This document shows, piece by piece, positions 54,367-64,000 of a stretch of DNA of 64,000 nucleotides. The translations under genes and the position numbers were made by a program. The notes beneath the pieces were generated by a model. That model saw only the letters and a list, made by a program, of their open reading frames with translations. It was not told the origin of the DNA and did not search any database. Source of the stretch: Cladopsammia gracilis (taxonomy: Eukaryota > Cnidaria > Anthozoa > Scleractinia > Dendrophylliidae); the NCBI GenBank assembly GCA_022457155.1, contig JAJGOT010000132.1, positions 15,001 to 79,000 of the forward strand, written 5' to 3'. Each line of letters opens with the position of its first letter. Position 1 is the first letter of the stretch.

Positions 54367-54745
54367 CACTCCCTCATTCCATCGGCTGTAAACCTTTTTG
54401 TAATTCCCCAGTGTGATTACATCAGCCAGTTGTCTCCACAGTCTCTTTTCACGCAATGCATATTTATGTCCCACTAAAATGTTTTAGTTATTTTAAATCT
54501 GTTTACACTTCAATTCTTTGACTTCAAACTCAGTGTGGAAAGTTACCTATCTGTGGACTTTGAATGGATTTTGTAGTATTTTTAGGGGAAAATGTTGCTC
54601 GATCACTGTCATCTCTCACTCACTTGGCTGTAAAACCTTTGTTTGTAATTCCCCAGTGTATTACCAGGAGCCATAATTGTCATCCGGTTGTCTCGTTTCG
54701 CACAATGCATATTTATATCACACTTACATGTTTTTATCATTTAAA
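54367..54745. repeat. Direct duplication, units about 240 bp apart
   Basis: 54367-54495 and 54608-54745 share GGCTGTAAA, TGTAATTCCCCAGTGT, GTTGTCTC and CAATGCATATTTAT in the same order. Confidence 0.65.
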
Positions 54746-54921
54746 GTTATTTACTGCAGTGACACTGCTAAAAGTCAAGTTAAGGATTAGCAAAAGCTTA
54801 AAACTTAATATCAAAACATCAAGAACAGATAAAATTAACCTTAATTCTTATAGGACACATCAAAAGTGTCAATATGGACAACATTATTCTTTATTTTTTT
54901 TCTCAAAAGGTATGTACTATT

Positions 54922-55076
54922 CAGGGTGTTCATTAGGTATCGGAGATCGGAGAATTCTCCGCCTACTACGAACAATTCTCCGGCTGAATTTTGATGGCAA
55001 TATGTAGCTATCTTCGCTCCTTCATAATATTCTCCTGTTACTTTACACTATTCTCAAATTCTTAATGAAAACCCTG
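54922..55076. mobile_element. Short MITE, 155 bp, with CTATT duplication
   Basis: Ends CAGGGTGTTCATTAGG and CTTAATGAAAACCCTG are inverted, and CTATT occurs on both sides (54917-54921 and 55077-55081). The interior repeats AATTCTCC phrases. Confidence 0.7.
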
Positions 55077-55834
55077 CTATTGTGTGGAAAGCCACATCTC
55101 ATGTGAAAGGGTAGCAAATAACTTTTCCAAAAAAATTTTTTTTGAACAAATATACCATAATGTTGCATTTAATTAGCGTAAATCAGCATAACTATTCCAC
55201 AATTGCCTATAAATTTGGACAAAAAAAGCATATTGGTTCAAACTGATGTGTAGTACAAGTAAAATGTTGAAAGCAAAAAGTTTCCTTGTTATATAGAGCA
55301 CCAGGATCTTCCTAGAGTGAATCCATGCACACAATTCCACTTACGTGCAAATAAAATTTTCCTGCATGTAATTTGACTTAATTAATTATGCAAACACGAT
55401 ACGTGATAAGAAAAGATCCCTCATCGCGTCTTGATTTTGGTTTTCTCGGCACAAAAAACATTTTATCCTCCAGATATCTAGTCAAATGGCAGCTGTCTGG
55501 CTCAAACTCGCTCAGTGATTGGCTTAGACTACTGTCACGCTACCCTCCAAATAATAAAAATTTTTCAGAAATTTTTTTCCTTGTCATTCCTGAAGGAACG
55601 ATATTTATAGGGCACGTTCTGAGGGAGTTAAGTTGTTTCATATTCACGAGATGGCTCTTAAGAGCCCTTTGATTAATCTCACAAATAATGGGCACACATG
55701 TGGCAGATTGACTGTAACTTTGTATTATCTGTGACAACTCAAATGTCTGGAATTTAATAATTGTATTTCATTCTTGGAATGTAACACTGTTTCATAAATT
55801 TTGTAAACTCAAATGATAGACTTTTTGTGTCAAC

Positions 55835-56185
55835 GAACAGTAATGTCGATGGACAGCGTAATTTTGTCAATATAAGGTGACATTTCCGGTGTAATAATAG
55901 AGTTGTCAATGTAAGAGAACATTTCCAGTGTTACAATAGGTTCGAGTGAATGCTCATAACTCAAATAATATTCCATCTATTCACTTCAATTAAAGACTGA
56001 ATTTCAGCTTAAGAGTAGGCTAACGAGATTTCAGAATTTATCTGACACTACAAATCATTTCAGAATTTGAGAATTCATAACTCGATTAATATTCTGTCAA
56101 TTCACTTGAATTAAAGACTGAATTACGGCTAAAGAATAAGCGATCAAGATTTCAGAATTTATCTGAGACTAGAATTTAATTTTAG
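55835..56185. repeat. Two adjacent tandem duplications
   Basis: First, a 39-bp unit (TTGTCAATATAAGGTGACAT and TTGTCAATGTAAGAGAACAT) is repeated at about 55870-55945. Second, a unit of about 127 bp is repeated at about 55955-56180 (TTAAAGACTGAATT, GATTTCAGAATTTATCTGA). Confidence 0.7.
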
Positions 56186-56569
56186 CCTACCAAGCCTATC
56201 AAGAAAGCGTTGAAGCTAGCCAGCTGATGAGTCGATGGTATTCTCCCCACCGTAACACTCGTCTAAGTTTGATGGATAGTTTTAAATTTATCACCAGCGT
56301 TCCTGACAGTACATTTACTCACCAGAAAACGCACTCAAATTGTTTGTCAAATAATATTTGCTCGTATGCTACACATTTTATGCTATATCAGCAGAACACA
56401 CGGACCCAGTGGGGCCCTAATTTTTTCTTTGCAGGAAGGTGTAATACATAAGATTTTAAAAACAGTTGAACCCCTCTTTGTATAGAAACCCACTTCCTAC
56501 AGGCAAACCATTATCATGGTCAGTTTTCTCTGTCCCTCTGGGATTAAAGCCCTTCCCATTTCTCTAAAA

Positions 56570-56705
56570 TAGACGTGTGGTCTAATGTTTAGCACGTCAG
56601 ACTTTCAATCTGGAGGTTGGTGGTCCAAGTCCCGATCTCTGCCATCAAGTTGTTGCTGGAAACATTGTTCCACATTGTTTCTCTTCACCCAAGTGCATAC
56701 CTTCT
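56570..56705 (+). mobile_element. tRNA-derived SINE, 3'-truncated copy
   Basis: The tRNA-like head TGTGGTCTAATGTTTAGCAC, an anticodon arm CAGACTTTCAATCTG (loop TTC, glutamate-like) and the B-box relative GGTGGTCCAAGTCCC are followed by TTCCACATTGTTTCTCT and CACCCAAGTGCATA. It matches the first half of 23623-23920. Confidence 0.75.
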
Positions 56706-57545
56706 TCTTACTAATTTCCGCGCATACTTAATTTCACAAAAATTCAAGAGCAGTATTTTTTGCCAGTATAATTTTCGCTATTTCATTAAAAAAGTGAACA
56801 AAGCATATTTAATTTTGCGATTTTGTCATTTCTTTAATCTCCCAAGCCCTAAAAGAATGTTCACAAAATAGCTATTATAGACCAAGAAGAAATTAAATTT
56901 TGAAGGGTACTAGCTTCTGGACTGAAATTACCAAAATTAGTTTAAAATGCCGAAAAAAAAAATGGCCAAGATTTTGGACTTAAAGTACCCTTGTAAGCTA
57001 CATATACTTTGAGAAAAGGGGACCTGAATTACGAGAAGTTAAATCAACTTAGCCTCCTTGCTAACATAAACACAATGAACATAACAGTTTGCTATGCACG
57101 AAATCAAGACCAGAAAGGAATGATTTTTAAGAATTTAAAGGACAGAAGTGACAAGTTTAATTCAGGACATTATATTACTAACAATTCTGTGACTCACAAC
57201 CTTTATAATTTATGTATTGTTTTCTTATATAATATGGTATTAAATTTCGCAATTTTAATTTTCGCTCTCTTTTTTTCTTTTTTCTTTTTTTTTTTTCACG
57301 TATTAATTTTTGCGAATTTTCCAAAACGCAAAAATTGCGAAATTTAGTAAGAATAAGGTACATACCTAACACTGAGACTCTGAAACCCTTACCATGTTCA
57401 GCTGATTTTGCAACCCTATACTGGACCAGATGCCGAAAATTCCAAAACCATTTGTCAACAATGTTGCCACGATTATTTTATTCCTGTTTAGGGAAGGATC
57501 TTTCTCTTCTGAGTTTCAATTCCTATTCTAGACTTAATTCTTCAT

Positions 57546-57903
57546 AGAGTGATTTTCCTCAGACCGTGAAATAGTTAGTACACTAATAGAGGTAAGTTAA
57601 CAACTATTCACCAAAGTGGAGGTGAACAGTTGTTTTAGTATATACTGAAACAGTGAGATAATATAACAAAAATGATGCTTTTTTACTCATTTATTCCTGT
57701 CAACGATTACAATTTTCGCGCGCAAATTGCTGGGAGGTGAATAGCACTTGCTATTCCGAGTTTCAGTAGCCAATCAGAGTGCGCCAACAATGCTACCACT
57801 GTTTCAGTATATACTAATAGATCTTATTTCCATTGTTTTCTTTTGTGTCTATTTGACTATTAAACTCCTAGAAACTGTTTCACGGTCTGAGGAAAATCAC
57901 TCT
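57546..57903. mobile_element. MITE with 26-bp perfect inverted repeats
   Basis: 57546-57571 and 57878-57903 are exact complements (AGAGTGATTTTCCTCAGACC and onward). Inside is a second inverted pair, TAGTATATACTGAAACAGTG and CACTGTTTCAGTATATACTA, suggesting nesting. Confidence 0.8.
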
Positions 57904-57907
57904 GCTA

Positions 57908-58030
57908 CTGATCAGTTTCCTGGCAAATGATACCCTATTCTAGACCAAAACTCTCTTATTTCTATACCTTATCCCAGACTTAACTGCTTGAAACTGACCA
58001 TATCCTTCACAGTGGCACATACCCATATAC
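57908..58030. repeat. Dispersed repeat, copy 2 (CTGATCAGTTTCC family)
   Basis: Same-orientation match to 39490-39605. Confidence 0.6.
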
Positions 58031-58061
58031 CGTAGCTTACATATGAGAGTTTCCCCCGGGC

Positions 58062-58150
58062 TAGCATCCCATCCAGGGGGGAGTAGAGATACTCTCAGTT
58101 GCTTGACATGCTACAGAAACCAGTTAAGCTCCAGCAGTTATGTGGCCACT
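58062..58150 (+). mobile_element. tRNA-derived SINE, 5'-truncated copy
   Basis: GCTAGCATCCCATCCAGGGG and the following GGAGTAG, CAGTTGCTT, CATGCTA, AGAAACC and TTAAGCTCC match the 3' half of 23623-23920. Confidence 0.7.
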
Positions 58151-58738
58151 TAGACTTTACCTTTCCCCCTGATATAGACTCCCCATTAATGCAGAAATTT
58201 CTCTGGCTCGGGTGGTGTCTGTGGTAACGGGGTTCAACTGTATTTTGTGATTTGTATTTAATAGTACGTGCATTTATTTCAGATCTATGCGAAAAGAGCA
58301 AGCGTGACTCTGCCAGCAGGGCAAGAGTGGCAGTGGAGTAATGGAGTAGTAGCGCGATTTTAATACCTTGTGTTTGGCTTTAGAGGGTTTCAAATGATAT
58401 GGAGCAAAGAAGGCAGGAGGTTATATTTATTCTGCCGTAAACAGAGGGACCGTGCGTTCCATGAATATGGAAAGGAAACACATAAACTGCGAAACAAAAT
58501 GTGCAAGGATAAACAAGATTTTTTTTATTTAAAAACGTTTTTTAAAAAAAAAAATTTACTTAAATATTATTTTATTTAAAACATTTTAATACAAAAGAAA
58601 AAAAAAACAAACAAAAAGAATGAATACATTATCCTTTTTATTATTTTTATATTATATTTAGGTGTCTTCATATTTTTTTTATCGATGTTGGGTTTTTTCA
58701 ACTTTCCAAACCAAAATGCAATACAGTGTTTTGGATTT

Positions 58739-59244
58739 AAGTGCACATGAAGTGAAATTTCACTACCATTTTTTTTTCGATGATCTGAAAATAGGTGTTT
58801 TAAGAATTATTTTGATGGGTAAATGAGTCACTTGAAGTGGCGGGAACATATTTTAACAAGCATATTAGACAAGGACCTGGGTTCTAGTGACGTCATTAAT
58901 GTGTTTACAACTGAGCGCGTCACTTGTTTTACAGTGGAACTTTGGCAACTTGTGGAAGGATTGTTTCGATTATATATGTTTTAAAGCGACGCGTATTTTA
59001 CCCCCGGGTTCGTCCCCTTCTCCGCAAGGTTTTGTTGTGATTGAACACACAAATGACGTCATAAATACATCTTTTTGTACCTTTTGGCCGCGCTCAAAAT
59101 GTCGCAAATTTCAGGCCCCAGTGGGAGTTTTCAAATCGCTAAAAATAGTGGATCCTCTGCGCGCAAAAGAGGAACGCGACTGAAAATGAAATAAAGGTGA
59201 TACATATAACAAAACGGTAGTGAAATTTCACTTCATGTGCACTT
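58739..59244. mobile_element. MITE with 29-bp perfect inverted repeats
   Basis: 58739-58767 and 59216-59244 are exact complements (AAGTGCACATGAAGTGAAAT and onward). TTAA lies at both borders. The interior of about 450 bp is non-coding. Confidence 0.8.
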
Positions 59245-59470
59245 TAATCTGCTCCAGATTGTAGATCGGAGATTGGTGGTAACGTAGACGATGAAAGGTT
59301 GTTGAGTTCGACTGTTGCGTTTAAATTCGATGTAAAATTCCAGTTTGAGTTTAAAATATTGCGCCTCGTAAGTGAAAGCATGTTCAATACACCAAATCAA
59401 AGGAAAATATGAATAGGGGAGATACTCAGGCATCGCTTAGGGTTTATACAACTTCATAAGGGGTTTTTGG

Positions 59471-59515
59471 TGGTGGTGGTGGTGATGGGGGGGGGGGGGG
59501 GGGCGGGGTGCTCAT
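59471..59515 (+). repeat. GGT microsatellite and G homopolymer
   Basis: GGTGGTGGTGGTGG is followed by about 20 consecutive G and GCGGGG. It has potential to form G-quadruplex on the plus strand. Confidence 0.8.
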
Positions 59516-59556
59516 CAGCGGTATAAAAAACTGATTGGAATCAAGTTAAAGCTAAC

Positions 59557-59799
59557 TTAAAGGGGCTATGTCACAGTATTTTATGTATCACTTTTAAAAT
59601 AACTGCTCTACAAGTGCACTGAAATGATAAATATGTGTGTTTGGCTGCGGATGACCACAATGGCAACGAATTTATTTAAGCGCTTTGGCTCGTGTCTTAT
59701 CTTACTCTTGGTGTTTTATAAGCATTTTGTGACAAAAGTACTCAGTCTTTGAGGCAGTTTTGACACCAAAACGTCCAAATTCCCGACATAGCTCCTTAA
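59557..59799. mobile_element. MITE related to 45680-46361
   Basis: TTAAAGGGGCTATGTCAC at the left and GACATAGCTCCTTAA at the right are inverted. The end sequence matches the outer ends of 45680-46361. Confidence 0.65.
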
Positions 59800-59954
59800 T
59801 TAATTAACATGCAGCAGAATTTGAGAATTTTGGTTTAAATGTGAAGATCTGACGAAACTCTGAGTATACTTTTTGATCTGCACTCTTGCTTTATAAATTA
59901 TTTTCCAATTTTTTATTTGAAGTTGTACATTGTAAGGAATGAGGAAAAGTGTTT

Positions 59955-59998
59955 GGGGTGGGGGGGGGGGTGGGGGTGGGGGTGGGGCTGGGAGTGGC
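59955..59998 (+). repeat. G-rich tract
   Basis: Runs GGGGTGGGGGGGGGG, TGGGGGTGGGGGTGGGG. A further G-quadruplex candidate. Confidence 0.75.
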
Positions 59999-60042
59999 TT
60001 GTGGCTTGTAGGCACAATTTGTTTAGTGTGCAAGTGGGCTTA

Positions 60043-60272
60043 TAAGTCAAGGTGCCTATTACCTATTCTTGGGGACACTAAATTGATACCATTTACAATA
60101 TTTGATTACATGTGTCATGCTACTAAAATTGTCTAAACTGATAACAAAAATTGCAAAAAAAAAAGAAAAAGAAGAAGAATAAGCAAGACTGTATAGTGTC
60201 CCCAATTAGTAGGCACTTGTGACCAGCTAGAAGCTTTTAAGACACTTGAATAAAGTTACTGATTGATTGATA
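60043..60272. repeat. Inverted repeat and possible retroelement 3' end
   Basis: CTTGGGGACACTA near 60072 and TAGTGTCCCCAA near 60195 are inverted. The segment then ends AATAAAGTTACTGATTGATTGA, a tail like those of some non-LTR retrotransposons. No reverse-transcriptase frame is present. Confidence 0.35.
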
Positions 60273-60309
60273 CATAATTCAGTCAATAACTTAAAACAAT
60301 TATGCACTG

Positions 60310-60425
60310 TTTTGGACTACTCTCGAAACATCGTAGGATCGTCCTCGGAAATCTTCGGCAATCGTTGGAAACTTTGGGAAATGATCAGAAACGTTTGAAC
60401 CACCTGAAATCTTCGAAAAATTAAT
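60310..60425. repeat. Imperfect minisatellite
   Basis: Degenerate units of about 14-16 bp of the form ATCNTCGGAAA / CGTTGGAAAC recur seven or eight times. Confidence 0.45.
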
Positions 60426-61297
60426 AATGCATGGCTGCTTGGAAATATAAAACTACTCTTCTCGTGTGGACCCATGTATTATTTTCTATACGTAAACCAT
60501 CGAAGGATATAATAACTTTATATTCAAGAAAACTATATGTATAAATTATTATGGGTATCATAATTGTGTCCCCCAAGTGCCTTGTGTTACATTAGTGGCA
60601 TTCAACGTAATCTGTGATCAGACGCTCTTTTTTCCGGAGCGCGAGAGCAACACACACATCTGTTAGCAACCATCTTATTTATCTAAGTGAGATGGTTTCC
60701 CAAATGCTATCCTTGAAACTGCGAAACGTAAGGTCTTCTTGAACTCTGATGGGCCGTAGCACATAATAAGTAACGTTCTGCTTTTTGCATGTTGCTTACA
60801 ATGCATTATTCTTTTTCCTTTTGCATACAATTAGAGGTTTGTATTAAAATTTTTAAAACTTCACCAGTTTAATGTTTTATGGGGTCTGTTCAGTGGACTA
60901 TTATCTCGGAAAAGGGATTAAAAAATTAGGGTATAATTCTGAATAACTTCAGAATTGGGTGATTTGCATTGTTTCTCAGTCGTTTTCTTCATTGACATTC
61001 GTCTTCTTCATTGACACTTGTTGAAATGTGCGTTCCAGGGCGTTTCCAATTCTGTCCTTCGAGCGCTGCGCACTAAGCTGTCCACACAGGAATTTGGAAT
61101 CTGAATGGGACAATATTTATTGAGCCCATTGGACATGCTATGAATTGAGAGGATTCCATTTTAGTGCTTGTTGCTACAAACTTATGTCTGTCATACCTTC
61201 AGTGGAACTTATTCAGAAAAAATTTTAACAAAAGTACTTTTATTTGGATCTCTTTACTAGGGTGCATATAATTTTCGGTGTCGTCCAAGGTGAAAAG

Positions 61298-62779
61298 ATG
61301 AACAAATACATGCCAAAGTTTCTTTTTTTGCTTCTCCTGGTTTGTTGTCTGGGGTTTGCCGTGCTACAATTGAAGTGTTCCATGAAACTATCCACTGAAC
61401 AAATGAACAGAAGGGCGAGACAAACCCATGTCATTCAGGGGGAAAAAAGAACCCAAGTCTCGTCAATTCAGGTTATTGGATGGGATTATGAACCCAATGA
61501 AAAAGTTGAATCGACACTAACGCAGGAAAATGTGAAGTACGTCTTCATGATTCCCCATCACCAAACTAAGGGTGCGTCCAGGCTTGCTGTGGCGGACCAG
61601 CAAGCGTTATTCAAGCTTACTGGATTCCTTGACACGCATGCAGAGTTCGATGGAGCAACGGGGACTGCCACTCGGAGGCGAATAGAAAGATTCGAAAATG
61701 CCAAATCATCTCTCGAGGAAAGTTCTTGCAGATTTCTGGTAAAAAACTGGACAATGATCATTCGAAATTTTGGACAGATTCACCATGATGCCAGAGAAGA
61801 CAGCCGGGTAGGGTGGTATCAAGAATGCAATATCGCAGAAGGAGCCTTTCTTCTCCGCAAAGAGGTTTTTCTGTCGTTAAGGTGGCGCCCTGATTGCGGA
61901 AGTATGAGCCATCTTGATTTTTTTGTAAGATCAAACGCATCTCTGAAAATAGCCAAATTATTAAACTGCGCCTTCTCACCTGAAATTGTGTACACTGATC
62001 GCGGCATCCTCGAAGGCACCCGTGATTTTACCGATTATTCAACGCTCGGCCAACTTCACAGCATTCTGCGGATTGTACGTCCAGATAAAGTTGAATGGAC
62101 CAAGTGTGCAGATGACAAACAGTTCTGCCCTGAAGCACCCTTAAGCTCTCGCTTTAACACCTTGGCAGCAGCCAATGGCTTTCCAATCTGTTGCGATATT
62201 GTCATGGATGACATCCTCGCCGCAACTGTGGATGCCATGAATAAACTTGGAATTGATTACCGTGTTGTCTATGGCACGCTCCTCGGTGCAGTAAGAAGTC
62301 GGGCCTTTATCCCGTACTCAGACGATGTTGATGTGGCAATTTCCAAAACTGACAACGACAGATTCAGCAGCTTTCGTCTCATGCAGCACATTCTGGGACC
62401 CAGGTACTTTGTGGCATGGAAAATGAACCCTCCAACGTCCAGGGTGTACCCGCACTTTGCTCCAACGGTGTTAACGGATACTGGTAGACTGTTCAAAGAA
62501 GAGGAAAGCCTGGAAAGTGAAGCTCTTTTCGACAGCAAAATGCTCAAAGAAATGGAGAAACTACTGCCTGTAAAGAACAACCTTCTGGAACAACGCTACG
62601 TTGATCTTTACCCATCCCCTGAAAGCTGGTTCAAAACATCCACCCAAGTCACGATAAACGATCGAAAATACCTTGGAGTTTCCGACGATGTAGACGACAT
62701 CCTAAGAAGTTGGTATGGAGACGACTATATGGAGAAGAGACCTGAGATACATTCCAAGACAACACTGCAGACCGACTAA
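61298..62779 (+). CDS. Fukutin-related protein (LicD/FKRP family), paralogue B, 493 aa, intronless
   Basis: The first ATG in frame is at 61298; the frame is open upstream to 61244, but a possible splice acceptor (TCTCTTTACTAG at 61260) suggests a non-coding leader. The N-terminus MNKYMPKFLFLLLLVC gives a signal anchor near 8-25. The zinc-loop cysteines are C270, C277, C298 and C299, with the same spacing as human FKRP and paralogue A. The core is GTLLGAVRSRAFIPYSDDVD with D343 and D345, and Ser341 at the family's first Asp position. RYVDLYPSPESWF and SWYGDDYMEKRPE near the C-terminus match paralogue A. Length and gene structure fit FKRP. Sequence drift between the paralogues is considerable (stem domain and membrane segment differ), so the duplication is not recent. 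Substrate and enzyme activity are unknown. Confidence 0.88.
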   Translation: MNKYMPKFLFLLLLVCCLGFAVLQLKCSMKLSTEQMNRRARQTHVIQGEKRTQVSSIQVIGWDYEPNEKVESTLTQENVKYVFMIPHHQTKGASRLAVADQQALFKLTGFLDTHAEFDGATGTATRRRIERFENAKSSLEESSCRFLVKNWTMIIRNFGQIHHDAREDSRVGWYQECNIAEGAFLLRKEVFLSLRWRPDCGSMSHLDFFVRSNASLKIAKLLNCAFSPEIVYTDRGILEGTRDFTDYSTLGQLHSILRIVRPDKVEWTKCADDKQFCPEAPLSSRFNTLAAANGFPICCDIVMDDILAATVDAMNKLGIDYRVVYGTLLGAVRSRAFIPYSDDVDVAISKTDNDRFSSFRLMQHILGPRYFVAWKMNPPTSRVYPHFAPTVLTDTGRLFKEEESLESEALFDSKMLKEMEKLLPVKNNLLEQRYVDLYPSPESWFKTSTQVTINDRKYLGVSDDVDDILRSWYGDDYMEKRPEIHSKTTLQTD

Positions 62780-63114
62780 CTTCGCGATCAAGGGAACATG
62801 TTCGGTTTTTGTTAAATTCTCTTTGATGTCTGCGAAACTCATCTGATGTCATTCGAGCACACCTGATCTCTTAGAACAAAATGAGGTCCTCCCACTGTTT
62901 TGGTCGACAACAAAATGCTGGCAGTTGTTAAAATATGGGAAGTACTAAGATTGTAGTAGAGCCATTCAGCTTTGCCGTTTGTTGCCCCATTTCAGTTGAT
63001 GTTACATTAATCTGGAGAATTGTTTCCAGTAATTTTTATCACAATGAAGTGATGAGGTTTCTCACTGTAAATGATAATGGTTTATTCCAGAAAGAAATCC
63101 ACTCTCCCGGGTAT
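62780..63114. other. Downstream flank of FKRP-like gene B
   Basis: No clear polyadenylation signal or other feature was found in the first 330 bp after the stop. Confidence 0.4.
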
Positions 63115-63232
63115 TTCTTGTTGTTGCGGAAACTATTGCCGGTTAGCTATTGTGTTGTGGGTATTGTTCATTGTCTTTTAAATCTTCTGTGTTTCGTCAT
63201 TTGGTGATCACAACATCCGCAACACCAAGAAC
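63115..63232. mobile_element. Small MITE, copy 2
   Basis: TTCTTGTTGTTGCGGA at the left and TCCGCAACACCAAGAA at the right are inverted, 118 bp. It matches the nested element at 40124-40250. Confidence 0.75.
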
Positions 63233-64000
63233 TGCCTCGCTCCCCTGATGGATGGCGTGATGGAAATTCTCGCGGGAGGGGGGTTGAGGGCTCTGGAAGT
63301 CCGGGCAGAAAGGGGGGGGGGGGGGGGTGGGGTGGTATGGACCTGAAAGTCCTATCTCGGGGGTCGATTTTTTGGTTCTGTCATATTCGTGGACATAAAC
63401 CCGATGAAAGGGAAAAAACACAACTCATGAATGGAGACAGGGGTTAACATACCGAAGCACTCTGAAGTGCAAAAAAAAAAACAAACAAAAAAAAAACAAA
63501 ACAAAAGATTTTAAAAAATAGACCGTTTTGCAAATGGATAGTTTCTTTGTACAAAATTGTTTTAGCTCGCTTTTACATTAAAACAGATTGCTGAATTATT
63601 TGTGGTGTTCATCATATTTTCAAAGGCTCTTCGCAAAGGAGTCAAATTTGAGTAACCAAAAATAAATCGCCAAGACTTCCGTAAGTAGAAAATCCACTGA
63701 ATTCTGATAAGTAATTGACTCTTTCTTCAAGGGAAAGACGTCTTCATTCAAGGAAATACGCGTTTCATTCAAAATTGCTCTACTAAAAATGTTTTCGGTT
63801 CATGATCGTGAAAAAAGAGCGTGCTATCCAATTACATTTAACACCAACTTTGCATCAAACAACATTGTGTATTTGCGACAAAACTTGAACTGTGAAACCT
63901 GAAAATGTTGAAAAATCGTATTAAAGATGGCAAAATAAAAGTTTTTTAAGGAACTTGTTTCATGGAAACATTTCATTTCGGCCCAGTTTGGTCACGCAAC
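63233..64000. other. Right flank with homopolymer tracts
   Basis: A G homopolymer of about 17 bp at 63310-63328 (within GGGGGTGGGGTGG) and an A-rich tract at 63471-63508. The rest is AT-rich with nothing recognised. Confidence 0.5.

Larger units (their letters stand above)
46951..61240. other. Gene-poor interval between FKRP-like paralogues
   Basis: About 14 kb in which no exon could be supported. It is composed of transposon remnants, foldbacks, local duplications and homopolymer tracts, listed separately. Uncommented stretches over 300 bp with nothing recognised include 46951-47560, 48240-48580, 51270-52180, 55090-55830, 56720-57540 and 60430-60950. Confidence 0.5.

Noticed and set aside
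54367..54745. CRISPR-like array or other prokaryotic repeat
   Set aside because: Only two diverged units with no short identical repeats and spacers; the setting is animal nuclear DNA.
60240..60272. A complete non-LTR retrotransposon
   Set aside because: Only a tail-like AATAAAG...GATTGATTGA is seen. No reverse transcriptase or endonuclease frame lies upstream.

Overview
The window is animal nuclear DNA, most likely from an anthozoan cnidarian such as a stony coral. The reasons are: GT-AG introns; five vertebrate-like gene families; AT-rich spacers; and a very high density of short inverted-repeat DNA transposons (MITEs and foldback elements) plus tRNA-derived SINEs. The gene identities are well supported. 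The taxon is an inference from overall character.

Layout. 1-3,430 is a repeat-rich flank. 3,431-16,370 (+) holds a complete R3HCC1/R3HCC1L gene with nine coding exons and 996 residues: an N-terminal R3H domain, an exon-junction-complex-binding-like motif, a long disordered linker and a C-terminal RRM-like fold. 16,976-20,722 (-) holds SNRPG, the Sm core protein G, in four exons. It converges with R3HCC1L and lies head to head with DCAF17 (20,963-25,552, +, two exons, 524 residues), which is 240 bp away and probably shares a bidirectional promoter. 28,671-38,337 (+) holds a large C2H2 zinc-finger gene (1,580 residues, 18 fingers, two coding exons) with a probable upstream 5' UTR exon. 43,570-45,081 and 61,298-62,779 (+) are two intronless paralogues of the fukutin-related protein (FKRP/LicD) family, 16 kb apart. 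The DNA between and around them is essentially gene-free and packed with MITEs, foldbacks, local duplications and G/C homopolymers.

Functional picture. R3HCC1L, SNRPG and DCAF17 are housekeeping genes of RNA metabolism and ubiquitin ligation. The zinc-finger gene is an uncharacterised candidate transcription factor. The FKRP-like pair probably encodes Golgi type II membrane glyco-phosphotransferases. Both copies keep the FKRP zinc-loop cysteine spacing exactly, but both lack the first aspartate of the family active-site motif.

Most notable observations: the shared active-site substitution in the FKRP-like pair; the duplicated two-finger plus RRxS modules of the zinc-finger protein; the exon-junction-complex-binding-like motif in R3HCC1L; a SINE with a perfect 14-bp target-site duplication; and the many element families with more than one copy inside this window. 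No CRISPR array, operon, viral genome or bacterial feature was seen.
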